From positions 1 through 27,534 of the forward strand of contig DFGF01000017.1 in NCBI GenBank assembly GCA_002371715.1: a stretch of 27,534 nucleotides of DNA. Direction: 5' to 3'. Shown here one piece after another: positions 1-7,169 of the stretch. Source of the DNA: Prevotella sp. UBA3757. Its GTDB lineage: Bacteria; Bacteroidota; Bacteroidia; Bacteroidales; Bacteroidaceae. Position numbers and translations under genes: made by a program. The notes below the pieces were generated by a model. The model did not search any database. It was not told the DNA's origin and was given only the letters and a program-made list of their open reading frames with translations. Every line of letters begins with the position of its first letter. The first letter of the stretch is position 1.

Positions 1-25
1 CACTACACCAAACACTACACCAACG
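1..25. repeat. Two copies of an 11/12-bp tandem repeat at the window edge
   Basis: The unit CACTACACCAA occurs twice, separated by one extra A. It resembles, in reverse orientation, the AACACTCCCCC unit read on the minus strand at 259-292, which also has one extra base between two of its copies. The array may continue to the left of the window. Confidence 0.6.
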
Positions 26-399
26 CATAATAAATTTTTGAAAGAAATTAGAATTATTAGAATAATTTTAAGTAATCGCAAAAAAATAAGTTGGTGAAAA
101 TTGATGGACACGAATTACCATGAATTATCCATTAATTGCTGTGCGTAGTCATTATATGATAAATTATATGGTAATTATGCGTTTAATAATAATCGTAACA
201 ACCTATTATATAACGTTTGCTAAACAACACAAAACTGAGACTGAGAGATTAAGGCGGTGGGGGAGTGTTTGGGGGAGTGTTGGGGGAGTGTTGGCTAAAC
301 ACCCACCACGCTGGAATGCCTTTGTAGAAAGGCGTTCGAGGCAATTGGGGGGAGTGTTGGCGTATTCGAGACAAAATGCCGCTCAGTCAGCGAACCTAT
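26..399. other. AT-rich non-coding stretch with an 11-bp tandem array
   Basis: No convincing gene is seen here. Open frames that cross it have low-complexity or repeat-derived translations and match no family I know. It contains three copies of GGGGGAGTGTT (259-269, 271-281, 282-292), a single further copy at 348-358, and a small perfect hairpin, GCCTTT-GTAG-AAAGGC, at 318-333. Confidence 0.6.
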
Positions 400-487
400 G
401 GTTCGTCAACAACGACATTACGGTTCGTCAACAACGACATTACGGTTCGTCGGCAACGACATTACTGCTCGTGGACAACGGTCATAC
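400..487. repeat. 22-bp tandem repeat, four copies
   Basis: Units at 400-421, 422-443 and 444-465 start GGTTCGTC and end GACATTAC. The first two are identical and the third differs at two bases. A fourth, more diverged unit lies at 466-487. Because 22 is not a multiple of three, the array reads through all frames, which creates long but probably meaningless open frames. Confidence 0.85.
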
Positions 488-592
488 GTTTCAATACTTC
501 TGCGACCGGCAGTTGGAATCGGCTACTCTGATAAAGTGTATCAAGAATCAGGAGCTACTGAGAATCTGGATAACGCGTTAGGCGGTAAGCAC

Positions 593-655
593 AAAAAAGG
601 GACTCCGCTGAGTCCCGAACCTTGTTAACCTTAAATCTAATACTATGAAAAACAC
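593..655 (-). ncRNA. Candidate short RNA ending in an intrinsic terminator
   Basis: On the minus strand a TAnnTTTG promoter (660-667) is followed about 40 nt downstream by a perfect 7-bp stem with a 4-nt loop (GGGACTC-AGCG-GAGTCCC, 599-616) and then six T residues (593-598). That predicts a transcript of roughly 60 nt from near 655. The only reading frame of note in the interval is a 7-codon one on the other strand. The promoter and terminator are seen in the sequence; the RNA is inferred. It could instead be a short leader or attenuated transcript. Confidence 0.5.
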
Positions 656-659
656 GATG

Positions 660-691
660 CAAAGGTAATGGGTTTTTCAAAAAAGTACAAG
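660..691 (-). promoter_or_regulatory. Minus-strand promoter for the candidate short RNA
   Basis: On the minus strand the -7 box is TACCTTTG (667 to 660) and a CTTG at 691-688 lies 20 bp upstream as a near-consensus -33 box. Confidence 0.5.
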
Positions 692-771
692 GGAAAAGGG
701 CAAGAAAGTCGTGTAACGGCAACACTTTCTTGACATAAATCAACCTGAAAAGCAAAATAAGAAGCAAAATA

Positions 772-803
772 TTTGGAGAATCAAAAAATAATGCCTACCT
801 TTG
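772..803 (+). promoter_or_regulatory. Promoter of greA
   Basis: TTTG at 772-775, a 20-bp spacer and TACCTTTG at 796-803 match the Bacteroidota housekeeping promoter exactly. The start of transcription would fall near 810, leaving a leader of about 115 nt before greA. The leader holds a direct repeat of GGGGATTCTT and an AT-rich stretch (893-924) with a loose 7-bp period just before the start codon. Confidence 0.75.
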
Positions 804-924
804 CCGAGAGAAAAATGGACATGGGTAGAAAAAGGGGATTCTTCGACGAAGGTCGGGGATTCTTTATTTTTTCTGCGTCCGGGAAATAATTTAATTGTAA
901 ATAGTAAATTATAAAATTGTAAAT

Positions 925-1392
925 ATGAGTTACATGTCACAAGAAGGCTACGACAAACTGATAGCCGAACTGCACCGCCTGGAAGCGGTGGAACGCCCCA
1001 AGGCTTCTGCTGCCATAGCGGAAGCTCGCGAGAAGGGCGACCTGAGCGAGAATAGTGAGTACGATGCTGCCAAGGAGGCCCAGGCCCACCTGGAGGATAA
1101 AATCAACAAGCTGAAGGCTACCATCTCGGAAGCTAAGGTGGTAGACACGTCGCGACTGAGCACTGACAGCGTACAGATTCTGACGAAGGTGGAGATGACC
1201 AATCTGACCAACAATGCCAAGATGAGCTACACCATCGTGAGCGAGAACGAGGCCGACCTGCGTGCCGGCAAGATCAGTATCAAGACACCGATAGCCCAGG
1301 GACTGCTGGGCAAGAAGGTGGGCGACGAGGTGGAAATCAAGATTCCACGCGGCACCATCAAGCTCCGCATTGAGAACATCTCGATAGCGTGA
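925..1392 (+). CDS. greA: Transcription elongation factor GreA
   Basis: The 155-residue product matches GreA in length and layout. GreA binds in the RNA polymerase secondary channel and stimulates cleavage of backtracked RNA. An N-terminal antiparallel coiled coil (about residues 1-75) carries the tip motif EKGDLSENSEYDAA near residues 36-50, including the acidic residues that act at the polymerase active site. An FKBP-like C-terminal domain follows (about 80-155). I chose ATG 925 because it follows the AT-rich leader directly; an internal ATG at 934 is possible. There is no clear Shine-Dalgarno sequence. It leads a short plus-strand run with the HIT gene 87 bp downstream, and that gap is filled almost entirely by 7-bp repeats. 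Confidence 0.96.
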   Translation: MSYMSQEGYDKLIAELHRLEAVERPKASAAIAEAREKGDLSENSEYDAAKEAQAHLEDKINKLKATISEAKVVDTSRLSTDSVQILTKVEMTNLTNNAKMSYTIVSENEADLRAGKISIKTPIAQGLLGKKVGDEVEIKIPRGTIKLRIENISIA

Positions 1393-1399
1393 GAGACAA

Positions 1400-1476
1400 G
1401 TTGAGAGTTGACAGTTGAGAGTTGACAGTTGAGAGTTGACAGTTGACAGTTTAGAATTAAGAGTTAAGAGTTAAGA
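1400..1476. repeat. 7-bp tandem repeat, 11 copies, between greA and the HIT gene
   Basis: Eleven heptamers run without a break. They begin as alternating GTTGAGA and GTTGACA and drift through GTTTAGA and ATTAAGA to GTTAAGA. The array ends 3 bp before the ATG of the HIT gene, so it forms nearly the whole intergenic spacer and the 5' leader of that gene. Confidence 0.95.
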
Positions 1477-1479
1477 AAA

Positions 1480-1872
1480 ATGGATATATTCAGCAAGATA
1501 GCAGCTGGCGAGATACCCAGCTACAAATGTGCAGAGAACGAGGAATTCTATGCTTTCCTGGACATCAATCCGCTGGTGAAGGGTCACACGCTGGTGATTC
1601 CACGCCGCGAAGTGGACTATTTCTTCGACATGGATGACGACGAGCTGGCCCGCTATCAGCAGTTTGCCAAGCGCGTGGCCATAGCCATCAAGAAGGCTTT
1701 CCCCTGCAAGAAGGTGGCCCAGGTGGTGCTGGGCCTGGAGGTTGCGCACGCACACATCCACCTCATTCCCATGCAGACGGAGGCTGACGCCGATTTCCGT
1801 CGCGAGAAGCTGAAGCTGAGCGAGGAGGAGTTCAAGGAGATTGCCGCCAAGATTCAGGCCGCTTTCCAATAG
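1480..1872 (+). CDS. HIT-family nucleotide hydrolase/transferase
   Basis: The 130-residue protein has the histidine triad at H90, H92 and H94 within HAHIHLIP. It also has the N-terminal IFSKIAAGEIPSYK segment common to Hint/HinT-type proteins. These enzymes hydrolyse or transfer nucleotide monophosphates from phosphoramidates or related substrates, with the middle-to-last His acting as nucleophile in the family. The true substrate cannot be told from sequence. It lies in the cytosol and is probably co-transcribed with greA and the downstream nucleotidyltransferase (22-bp gap). The start is fixed by the ATG just after the 7-bp repeat array. Confidence 0.93.
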   Translation: MDIFSKIAAGEIPSYKCAENEEFYAFLDINPLVKGHTLVIPRREVDYFFDMDDDELARYQQFAKRVAIAIKKAFPCKKVAQVVLGLEVAHAHIHLIPMQTEADADFRREKLKLSEEEFKEIAAKIQAAFQ

Positions 1873-1874
1873 AT

Positions 1875-1890
1875 CGTCAAATTGTAAAAT
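1875..1890. repeat. Two 8-bp AT-rich units before the nucleotidyltransferase start
   Basis: CGTCAAAT and TGTAAAAT stand in tandem, ending 4 bp before ATG 1895. The same two octamers recur, in a four-unit array, before the NodZ-like gene (17163-17194, minus strand). Confidence 0.6.
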
Positions 1891-1894
1891 CAAG

Positions 1895-2620
1895 ATGGTT
1901 GGAGTCATCTTAGCTGCGGGCATGGCTAAACGCCTGCGCCCACTGACCGACACACGGCCCAAATGCCTGCTGAAGGTAGGCGAGCGTACGCTCCTCGAAC
2001 GTACCGTCGATGCCATGCTGGAAGCAGGCATCAGCGAACTGGTAGTGGTGACGGGGTATCGCGGAGACATGATTCGCACATTCCTGACAGAGCACTACCC
2101 TACCCTCACAATCCACTTCATCCACAATGCCGACTACGAGCACAACAACAACATCTACTCGCTGTGGATGACCAGGCCCTACACCGACGGGCGCGACTTC
2201 CTGCTGATGGACAGTGACATCCTGCTGGACCCGAAACTGGTAGCCACGATGGCAGCCCAGACGGACACGGCACTGGCACTGAACCGGCACGAATGCGGCG
2301 AAGAAGAGATTAAAATCATTGCGGACAAGGAGGGCCGCGTGGTTGAACTCAGCAAGACGTGCAGCATCAGCGATGCTATTGGCGAGTCGGTGGGCGTGGA
2401 GCGCATAGCCAGCAACTACTCGACGGCACTGTTCAACGAACTGCAGCAGATGATAGAGGGCGAAGGGCTCATCGACATCTTCTACGAGCGCGCCTTTGAA
2501 CGGCTCATCCCTCAGGGACACTATTTTCGCATCGTGGACACCACCGACTTTTTCTCTATGGAACTGGACACGGTGGAGGACTTCGAACGAGCCAAAGAAA
2601 TGTTGAGAGTTGAAAGTTGA
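1895..2620 (+). CDS. LicC-like sugar/choline-phosphate nucleotidyltransferase
   Basis: The 241-residue cytosolic enzyme has the nucleotidyltransferase (GT-A-like) fold signature LAAGMAKRLRPLT at residues 6-18, the PK pair at 22-23, and a metal-binding DSD at 106-108. The NNIYSL segment near residues 85-90 is typical of the LicC (CTP:phosphocholine cytidylyltransferase) branch. It therefore probably makes an activated CDP- or NDP-linked head group or sugar for the envelope. No choline kinase (LicA) or phosphotransferase (LicD) is in the window, so the substrate is open. I chose ATG 1895 over an upstream in-frame ATG (1841) because the upstream part overlaps the HIT gene and the fold starts at MVGVILAAG. 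The last residues (LRVES) and the stop codon come from the 7-bp repeat array. Confidence 0.85.
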   Translation: MVGVILAAGMAKRLRPLTDTRPKCLLKVGERTLLERTVDAMLEAGISELVVVTGYRGDMIRTFLTEHYPTLTIHFIHNADYEHNNNIYSLWMTRPYTDGRDFLLMDSDILLDPKLVATMAAQTDTALALNRHECGEEEIKIIADKEGRVVELSKTCSISDAIGESVGVERIASNYSTALFNELQQMIEGEGLIDIFYERAFERLIPQGHYFRIVDTTDFFSMELDTVEDFERAKEMLRVES

Positions 2621-2671
2621 CAGTTGAGAGTTGACAGTTGACAGTTGACAGTTGAGAGTTGACAGTTGAGA
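2602..2671. repeat. 7-bp tandem repeat, 10 copies, overlapping a gene end
   Basis: Ten uninterrupted GTTGAGA/GTTGACA/GTTGAAA heptamers. The first 19 bp are coding: they give the last residues and the TGA stop of the nucleotidyltransferase. The rest fills the gap to the convergent GT4 gene. Confidence 0.95.
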
Positions 2672-2694
2672 GTTTGCTACCGCACAACATTCGT

Positions 2695-2722
2695 CGTTCA
2701 ACGTTCAATGTTCAATATTCAA
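2695..2722. repeat. 7-bp tandem repeat, four copies, at the 3' end of the GT4 gene
   Basis: Four units of the CGTTCAA type (variants TGTTCAA, TATTCAA) abut the stop codon of the minus-strand GT4 gene, whose TAA lies at 2725-2727. On the minus strand they read TTGAACG and variants, the opposite sense to the GTTGAGA array at 2602-2671, so the two arrays between these convergent genes could pair partially. Confidence 0.85.
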
Positions 2723-2724
2723 CG

Positions 2725-3879
2725 TTACAGCAGGCGCTGATAGATTGCAGCGACCTGACCGGCAACATCACATCCGCCGAAACGGCGGATGTATTTTTTG
2801 CTGGCTTCTATACGCTGACTGCGCCCCTCGGCGCCTGACAAAGAACGGCGGATGGCATCGGTCATGGCCTCAACATCACCAGGACGGACGTAGATACTGT
2901 CGGGGCCGCCGGCCTCCTCTAAGCAAGAGCCCGTACAGGCTACTACGGGCAAGCCGCTGCTGATGGCCTCGATGATGGGAATGCCAAAGCCCTCGTAGAC
3001 GGACGGGTAGACAAAGGTCTCGGCCATCTGATAGATGACGGGCAGATGGTCGGCAGACACATTGTGCAACACCCTGACGCGATGCTCCAGATGGTGGTCG
3101 TGGACATAGCGCATGACACGGTCAGTATAGGGTGTGTGGCGTCCCACGATGACCAGCGACAGGTCGGCAGGCAAGAGCGGCAGGGCCTGGACGGCCTGGA
3201 GCACATTCTTACGCGCCTCGATGGAACCGACATTCAGGACGAAACGCTCAGGCAAAGCATACGTACTGCGCACCACACGGCACTGCTCGTCGCTGACAGG
3301 CGCACCAAATCGTGGGGCAAAGCTCTGGTAGATGACAGAAATGCGCGACTCGTCGACATCAGCATAATAGAGGATGTCGCGCTTGGTACACTCGCTGATG
3401 GCAATGATATGGTCAGCCTCACGCAACATCTGACGGAACTTCCAGGCGTAAATCTTGGTGTCCACCCAGTGGTAGAACTCAGGATGGCGCAGGAATATCA
3501 GGTCATGGACCGTCACCACACTGCGAATGCCAGAGGCACGGATACCGATGGGCAGCTCGCCCGTCAGTCCGTGATACAGCTGGACACCATCGCGCCGCAG
3601 GTCGGCAACGATGCCCTTCATGCGCCAGAAGGAACGTTGAAAGTTGAAAGTTGAAAGTTGAAAGTTGAAAGTTGGGGGGCTGGGGTAGCAGAAACGGACA
3701 TTCGGGCGCTCCACTATCTGGTTGCGCAGCTCATCACGCCCCTTGTCAGGAGCATAGAGGCGCAGCTCCATATCCTGTCGCTGCGACAGGTCGTTGACCA
3801 GTGTGCGCCCGTAGCTGCCCAGTCCAGTACCGTTGCGCACAATGCGCTTCGCGTCGAAGCCAATGATATTTTTCGTCAT
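2725..3879 (-). CDS. GT4-type glycosyltransferase
   Basis: The 384-residue protein has a GT-B fold. The C-terminal half carries the nucleotide-sugar region with NVGSIEARKNV (about residue 215) and the E-x7-E motif in EGFGIPIIEAISSGLPVV (about 300-318), both characteristic of GT4 retaining glycosyltransferases such as mannosyl- or galactosyltransferases of polysaccharide synthesis. It is cytosolic or membrane-associated; donor and acceptor are unknown. Residues 70-83 (TFNFQLSTFNFQRS) are encoded by a 7-bp repeat array lying in frame in the N-terminal domain, where the family tolerates loops. The gene stands alone on the minus strand, divergent from the CE4 operon, and shares a compact promoter region with it. 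Confidence 0.93.
   Translation of the reverse strand: MTKNIIGFDAKRIVRNGTGLGSYGRTLVNDLSQRQDMELRLYAPDKGRDELRNQIVERPNVRFCYPSPPTFNFQLSTFNFQRSFWRMKGIVADLRRDGVQLYHGLTGELPIGIRASGIRSVVTVHDLIFLRHPEFYHWVDTKIYAWKFRQMLREADHIIAISECTKRDILYYADVDESRISVIYQSFAPRFGAPVSDEQCRVVRSTYALPERFVLNVGSIEARKNVLQAVQALPLLPADLSLVIVGRHTPYTDRVMRYVHDHHLEHRVRVLHNVSADHLPVIYQMAETFVYPSVYEGFGIPIIEAISSGLPVVACTGSCLEEAGGPDSIYVRPGDVEAMTDAIRRSLSGAEGRSQRIEASKKYIRRFGGCDVAGQVAAIYQRLL
3636..3674. repeat. 7-bp tandem repeat (GTTGAAA, 5.6 copies) inside the GT4 gene
   Basis: Five perfect GTTGAAA units and a partial sixth lie within the coding region and preserve its frame. On the coding strand they read TTTCAAC and translate to a repeating NFQLSTF-type peptide. 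Confidence 0.95.
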
Positions 3880-3883
3880 ATTG

Positions 3884-3916
3884 CTTGCAAAATTACGAAA
3901 AAAATTCGTAACTTTG
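3884..3916 (+). promoter_or_regulatory. Promoter of the CE4-GT2-GtrA operon, overlapping a divergent promoter
   Basis: On the plus strand CTTG (3884-3887), a 21-bp spacer and TAACTTTG (3909-3916) precede the ATG at 3940. On the minus strand TAATTTTG (3895 to 3888) could serve the GT4 gene, though its -33 box is weak. The two -7 boxes are joined by a perfect 7-bp inverted repeat, TTACGAA/TTCGTAA. Confidence 0.6.
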
Positions 3917-3939
3917 CCGTCAATTAGAGAAAAAAAACG

Positions 3940-4716
3940 ATGATACTACTGAGTTTTGACACGGAAGAGTTTGACGTGCCCCGCGAACACGGCGTAGACT
4001 TCACGCTGGAAGAGGGCATGGCGGTCAGCACAGAAGGCACCAACCGCATACTGGACGTACTGAAGGCAAACGGCGTGCGAGCCACCTTCTTCTGCACGGG
4101 CAACTTTGCGGAACACGCCCCCGAAGTGATGCAGCGCATCATGGACGAAGGCCACGAGGTGGCCTGCCACGGGGTAGACCACTGGCAACCCAAGGAGACG
4201 GACTTCGCACAGTCGAAGGAGATTGTGGAGCGCGTCACGGGACGCACCGTCTATGGCTACCGCCAGCCACGCATGTTCCCCGTCGTCGAGTCGGAAATCA
4301 AGCGGGTGGGCTACCGCTACAACTCGTCACTCAACCCGGCGTTCATTCCCGGCCGCTACATGCACCTGACGGCGCCTCGCACCTGGTTCATGAAGGACGG
4401 TGTCATGCAGATACCTGCCTCGGTGACGCCATGGATTCGCTTCCCACTATTCTGGTTGGCACTGCACAACCTGCCTGAGGGTCTGTACCACTGGATGGTG
4501 CGCCGCACACTGAAGCACGACGGCTACTTCGTCACCTATTTCCACCCCTGGGAGTTCTATGAGCTGAAGGAGCACCCGGAGTTTCGTATGCCCTTCATCA
4601 TCAAGAACCATAGCGGGCGGCAGATGACGGAGCGTCTGGACCGACTGGTCAAGATGCTGAAAAACCGCCAAGAGAAGTTTATCACTTTCAACGAATTTGT
4701 CAACTTACACCAATGA
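3940..4716 (+). CDS. CE4-family polysaccharide deacetylase
   Basis: The 258-residue protein shows the NodB-homology motifs: DTEEFD at residues 7-12 (catalytic base and metal-binding Asp), TFFCTGN at 49-55, the metal-binding HGVDH at 77-81 and YRQPRMFP at 107-114. YFHPWEF near residue 205 supplies a late His. Such enzymes remove N-acetyl or N-formyl groups from sugars. There is no signal peptide, so it would act in the cytosol, perhaps on a lipid-linked sugar. Its stop overlaps the next start by 4 bp, which implies translational coupling with the GT2. This pairing recalls ArnD with ArnC, but the substrate here is inferred, not shown. Confidence 0.9.
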   Translation: MILLSFDTEEFDVPREHGVDFTLEEGMAVSTEGTNRILDVLKANGVRATFFCTGNFAEHAPEVMQRIMDEGHEVACHGVDHWQPKETDFAQSKEIVERVTGRTVYGYRQPRMFPVVESEIKRVGYRYNSSLNPAFIPGRYMHLTAPRTWFMKDGVMQIPASVTPWIRFPLFWLALHNLPEGLYHWMVRRTLKHDGYFVTYFHPWEFYELKEHPEFRMPFIIKNHSGRQMTERLDRLVKMLKNRQEKFITFNEFVNLHQ

Positions 4717-5651
4717 TTACACTTGCCACCGTCTCACCGTGTTATAATGAAGAAGAAGTGCTCCGCCTGTCAGTGGAGCGGCTGACGTCACTTTTCCAGC
4801 GCATGACCGCCGAAGGACTCATCTCGCCGGACAGCATGATGGTGTTCGTCAACGACGGCAGCCACGACCGCACATGGGACATCATCCGGGAACTGCACCA
4901 GCAGAACCCGCACGTGCGCGGCATCAACCTGGCCAGGAACGTCGGACACCAGAACGCCATCATGGCAGGCATGATGACCGCCAAAGACTGGGCCGATGCC
5001 GTCGTTACCATTGATGCCGACCTACAGGACGACATAGAATGTATTCCGCAGATGGTAAAGGACTTTCAGTCGGGCTTCGACATCGTCTACGGCGTGAAAG
5101 TGTCACGAAAGGCCGACCCGCTGATGAAACGCATGACGGCCCAGGCTTTCTACAAGCTGCAGGCGTCAATGGGTGTCGAGAGCGTCTTCAACCATGCCGA
5201 CTTCCGGCTGATGAGCCGCCGGGCCCTCCAGATGCTGGAAGGCTACGACGAGCGCAACCTATACCTGCGCGGACTGATTCCCATGATAGGCCTGCCGTCG
5301 ACGACCGTCGACGATGCCATCAGCGAACGTCAGGCCGGTGCCTCGAAATATACGTTGAAAAAAATGCTGAATCTGGCACTTGACGGCATCACCTCGTTCA
5401 GCGTCAAACCCCTCTACTGCATCATCTACCTTGGCATCGCCTTCCTGTTCATCAGTCTGGGCATCGGCATCTACGTGCTCCACGCACTGATAGCCGGCAC
5501 AGCTGTTCCCGGCTGGTCGTCGCTCATACTCAGCGTCTGGCTGGTAGGCGGATTCGTGCTCATCTGCGTAGGCATCACAGGTGTCTACATCGGCAAGATA
5601 TATAATGAGGTGAAGCGCCGCCCGCTCTACAATATCCAGGACATCCTATGA
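4713..5651 (+). CDS. GT2 polyprenyl-phosphate glycosyltransferase (GtrB/ArnC/DPM-like)
   Basis: The 312-residue protein begins with a GT-A domain: SPCYNEEE at 8-15, NDGSHD at 47-52 and the metal-binding DAD in TIDADLQDD at 99-107. Two hydrophobic helices follow near 230-260 and 268-298. This is the layout of GtrB/ArnC-type enzymes that move a sugar from a nucleotide to undecaprenyl phosphate at the inner face of the cytoplasmic membrane. The neighbouring GtrA-type protein, overlapping by 4 bp, fits a role in flipping the product. The particular sugar cannot be read from sequence; the aminosugar made by the convergent operon is a candidate. Confidence 0.93.
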   Translation: MITLATVSPCYNEEEVLRLSVERLTSLFQRMTAEGLISPDSMMVFVNDGSHDRTWDIIRELHQQNPHVRGINLARNVGHQNAIMAGMMTAKDWADAVVTIDADLQDDIECIPQMVKDFQSGFDIVYGVKVSRKADPLMKRMTAQAFYKLQASMGVESVFNHADFRLMSRRALQMLEGYDERNLYLRGLIPMIGLPSTTVDDAISERQAGASKYTLKKMLNLALDGITSFSVKPLYCIIYLGIAFLFISLGIGIYVLHALIAGTAVPGWSSLILSVWLVGGFVLICVGITGVYIGKIYNEVKRRPLYNIQDIL

Positions 5652-6031
5652 ACTATAGGCAAGAATTCGGACGCATCCTGCGCTTCGGCATCACCGGCAC
5701 GCTGTCTACGCTGGTACACTATGGGGCCTATCTGCTGGCCCTGCGCTGGGTGAACGCCACGCTGGCCTACACCGCCGGCTATGGCGTAGGACTATGCCTC
5801 AACTATGCACTCACCACGTTTTTCACATTCAAGAAGCAACCCAGCAAGCGGAACGCCATGGGGTTTGTGGGCAGCCACATCGTGAACTACCTGCTGGAGA
5901 TTGGCGTACTGAACGCGCTGATATGGCTGGGAACCGACGAACGGCTGGCCGGCATACTGACGCTGATTGTCGTCGTACCCATCAACTTTCTGATTCTGCG
6001 CCTGGTGTTTGTCGGCAGGCGTAATCCCTGA
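5648..6031 (+). CDS. GtrA-family membrane protein, probable lipid-linked sugar flippase
   Basis: The 127-residue protein has four predicted membrane helices and the GtrA hallmarks: RFGITGTLSTLVHYGAYLL at the N-terminus, NYALTTFFTFKK in the middle and a closing NFLILRLVFVG. GtrA proteins are thought to flip undecaprenyl-phosphate sugars across the inner membrane. It is coupled to the GT2 gene by a 4-bp overlap. Its 3' end overlaps the convergent GT87 gene by 50 bp, so no separate terminator fits between the two operons. Confidence 0.92.
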   Translation: MNYRQEFGRILRFGITGTLSTLVHYGAYLLALRWVNATLAYTAGYGVGLCLNYALTTFFTFKKQPSKRNAMGFVGSHIVNYLLEIGVLNALIWLGTDERLAGILTLIVVVPINFLILRLVFVGRRNP

Positions 6032-7169
6032 CCGCCATCTCCCAGCAGAGGCACAGCCACACCACCGTGACGGGCAGGGCCTTCAGCGCATAGGGCTGTA
6101 CCCACTCCCGGCGCAGATAGGCAGGAAACAGGTCACTGGGCGACAGGCTGCTCAGCACGAAGACAAACACCAGCAGGGCCACGTCCCACGCGCCGCGCTG
6201 CCACGGAGCCGCCGTGTACCAGATGACCACGCCCACCAGCGCAATAATGTAGCCACTCGACTCACTGCCAGTAGAGAACAGTACGACAAACATCAGCACC
6301 GAGGCCAACAGCGTCTGGCGGAAGGCCACATGCCGGTATTGCGACAGGCGCAGATAAGGAATGGCAAACAACAGCATACCCGGCAGAATCAGCCACAGGT
6401 CGCTGAACTGCAAACCCGTTGTGCGGTGTACCATGCCCAGAAGCGAGATGTTTTGGGCTATCGACTCCAGGTTCTCGCTATTCTTTTCGGTCAGACAGAC
6501 GAACCAGTCATAATACTGTCCGGCGATGTATGCCGGACTGCTGATCAGCATGGGAAGCGCGAAGAGAAGGGTGCCCCACCCTGCCAGCGACAGCAGGAAG
6601 CGCACCTTGTGACGCGAGAAAAAGAAGAAGGCCAGTCCGACGATGCCATAGAGCTTGACCAGCGTACCAACCACGATGAAAAAGGCGGCCTCCGCATCGC
6701 GCTCTTTCTCAATCAGGAAGAACGCCAGCAGGATGATGGCGGCTATCGCGATATTGAACTGTTGCATGAAGAGGGCTGTCAGCAGCTCGTGGGCGCAGAA
6801 CCAAAGGATGAACACCTGCTGACGCCGCGTCATCGTCGACCGCCTGACGGCCACATACAGGAATAAGGACAGCGACACGCACCAGAGCACAAGTCCCAAC
6901 CAGTCGGGCACGACGGCAAACGGTGCAATGACCAGCGAGAACAGCGGACCATAATGGTTGACATCGAAATACTCCTGAGGATAGGCCTCATAGAGCGGCA
7001 ACTGCTGCCACACGTGCCAGAAGACACCACGGAATATCAGGAAATTATTATGAGCATGCAGCTTGGCCAGTGCTGCCACCACGCCTAAGAGCAGCCACAG
7101 CCCTAACAGCGTGCGATAGTCGCGCAGGAAAGGCCGCGCGAGGAAAGCCTTGCATTTCTCTATCATCAT
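5982..7169 (-). CDS. GT87/DUF2029-type polyprenyl-linked sugar transferase
   Basis: This 395-residue integral membrane protein has around ten hydrophobic helices. Its first periplasmic loop (about residues 47-80) holds FRGVFWH, LPLYEAYPQEYFD and NHYGPLFSL, the pattern of GT-C fold GT87 enzymes that use polyprenyl-phosphate sugars as donors. It would add a sugar to an envelope glycolipid or polysaccharide on the periplasmic side. Its start overlaps the stop of the aminotransferase gene by 4 bp, which ties it to a sugar-synthesis operon. The convergent GT2 and GtrA genes could provide its donor, completing a three-part Gtr-like system. The C-terminal tail runs into the GtrA gene on the other strand. 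Confidence 0.87.
   Translation of the reverse strand: MMIEKCKAFLARPFLRDYRTLLGLWLLLGVVAALAKLHAHNNFLIFRGVFWHVWQQLPLYEAYPQEYFDVNHYGPLFSLVIAPFAVVPDWLGLVLWCVSLSLFLYVAVRRSTMTRRQQVFILWFCAHELLTALFMQQFNIAIAAIILLAFFLIEKERDAEAAFFIVVGTLVKLYGIVGLAFFFFSRHKVRFLLSLAGWGTLLFALPMLISSPAYIAGQYYDWFVCLTEKNSENLESIAQNISLLGMVHRTTGLQFSDLWLILPGMLLFAIPYLRLSQYRHVAFRQTLLASVLMFVVLFSTGSESSGYIIALVGVVIWYTAAPWQRGAWDVALLVFVFVLSSLSPSDLFPAYLRREWVQPYALKALPVTVVWLCLCWEMAVRDYACRQTPGAESES

Noticed and set aside
120..581. A 153-codon open frame on the plus strand at the left edge
   Set aside because: Its translation crosses 11-bp and 22-bp tandem repeats, is low in complexity and has no recognisable domain, promoter or start context. 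The overlapping 398-628 frame is another reading of the same repeats.
639..668. A 7-codon plus-strand frame starting MKNTMQR across the short-RNA promoter
   Set aside because: It overlaps the minus-strand promoter and candidate RNA, has no plus-strand promoter, and is too short to support as a leader peptide.
1910..2701. A 263-codon open frame on the minus strand
   Set aside because: It is the antisense shadow of the nucleotidyltransferase gene, and its start region is translated heptamer repeat.
3940..4716. Naming the CE4 enzyme ArnD
   Set aside because: Motifs support a CE4 deacetylase, but no formyl-aminoarabinose genes are present, so the specific name is not justified.
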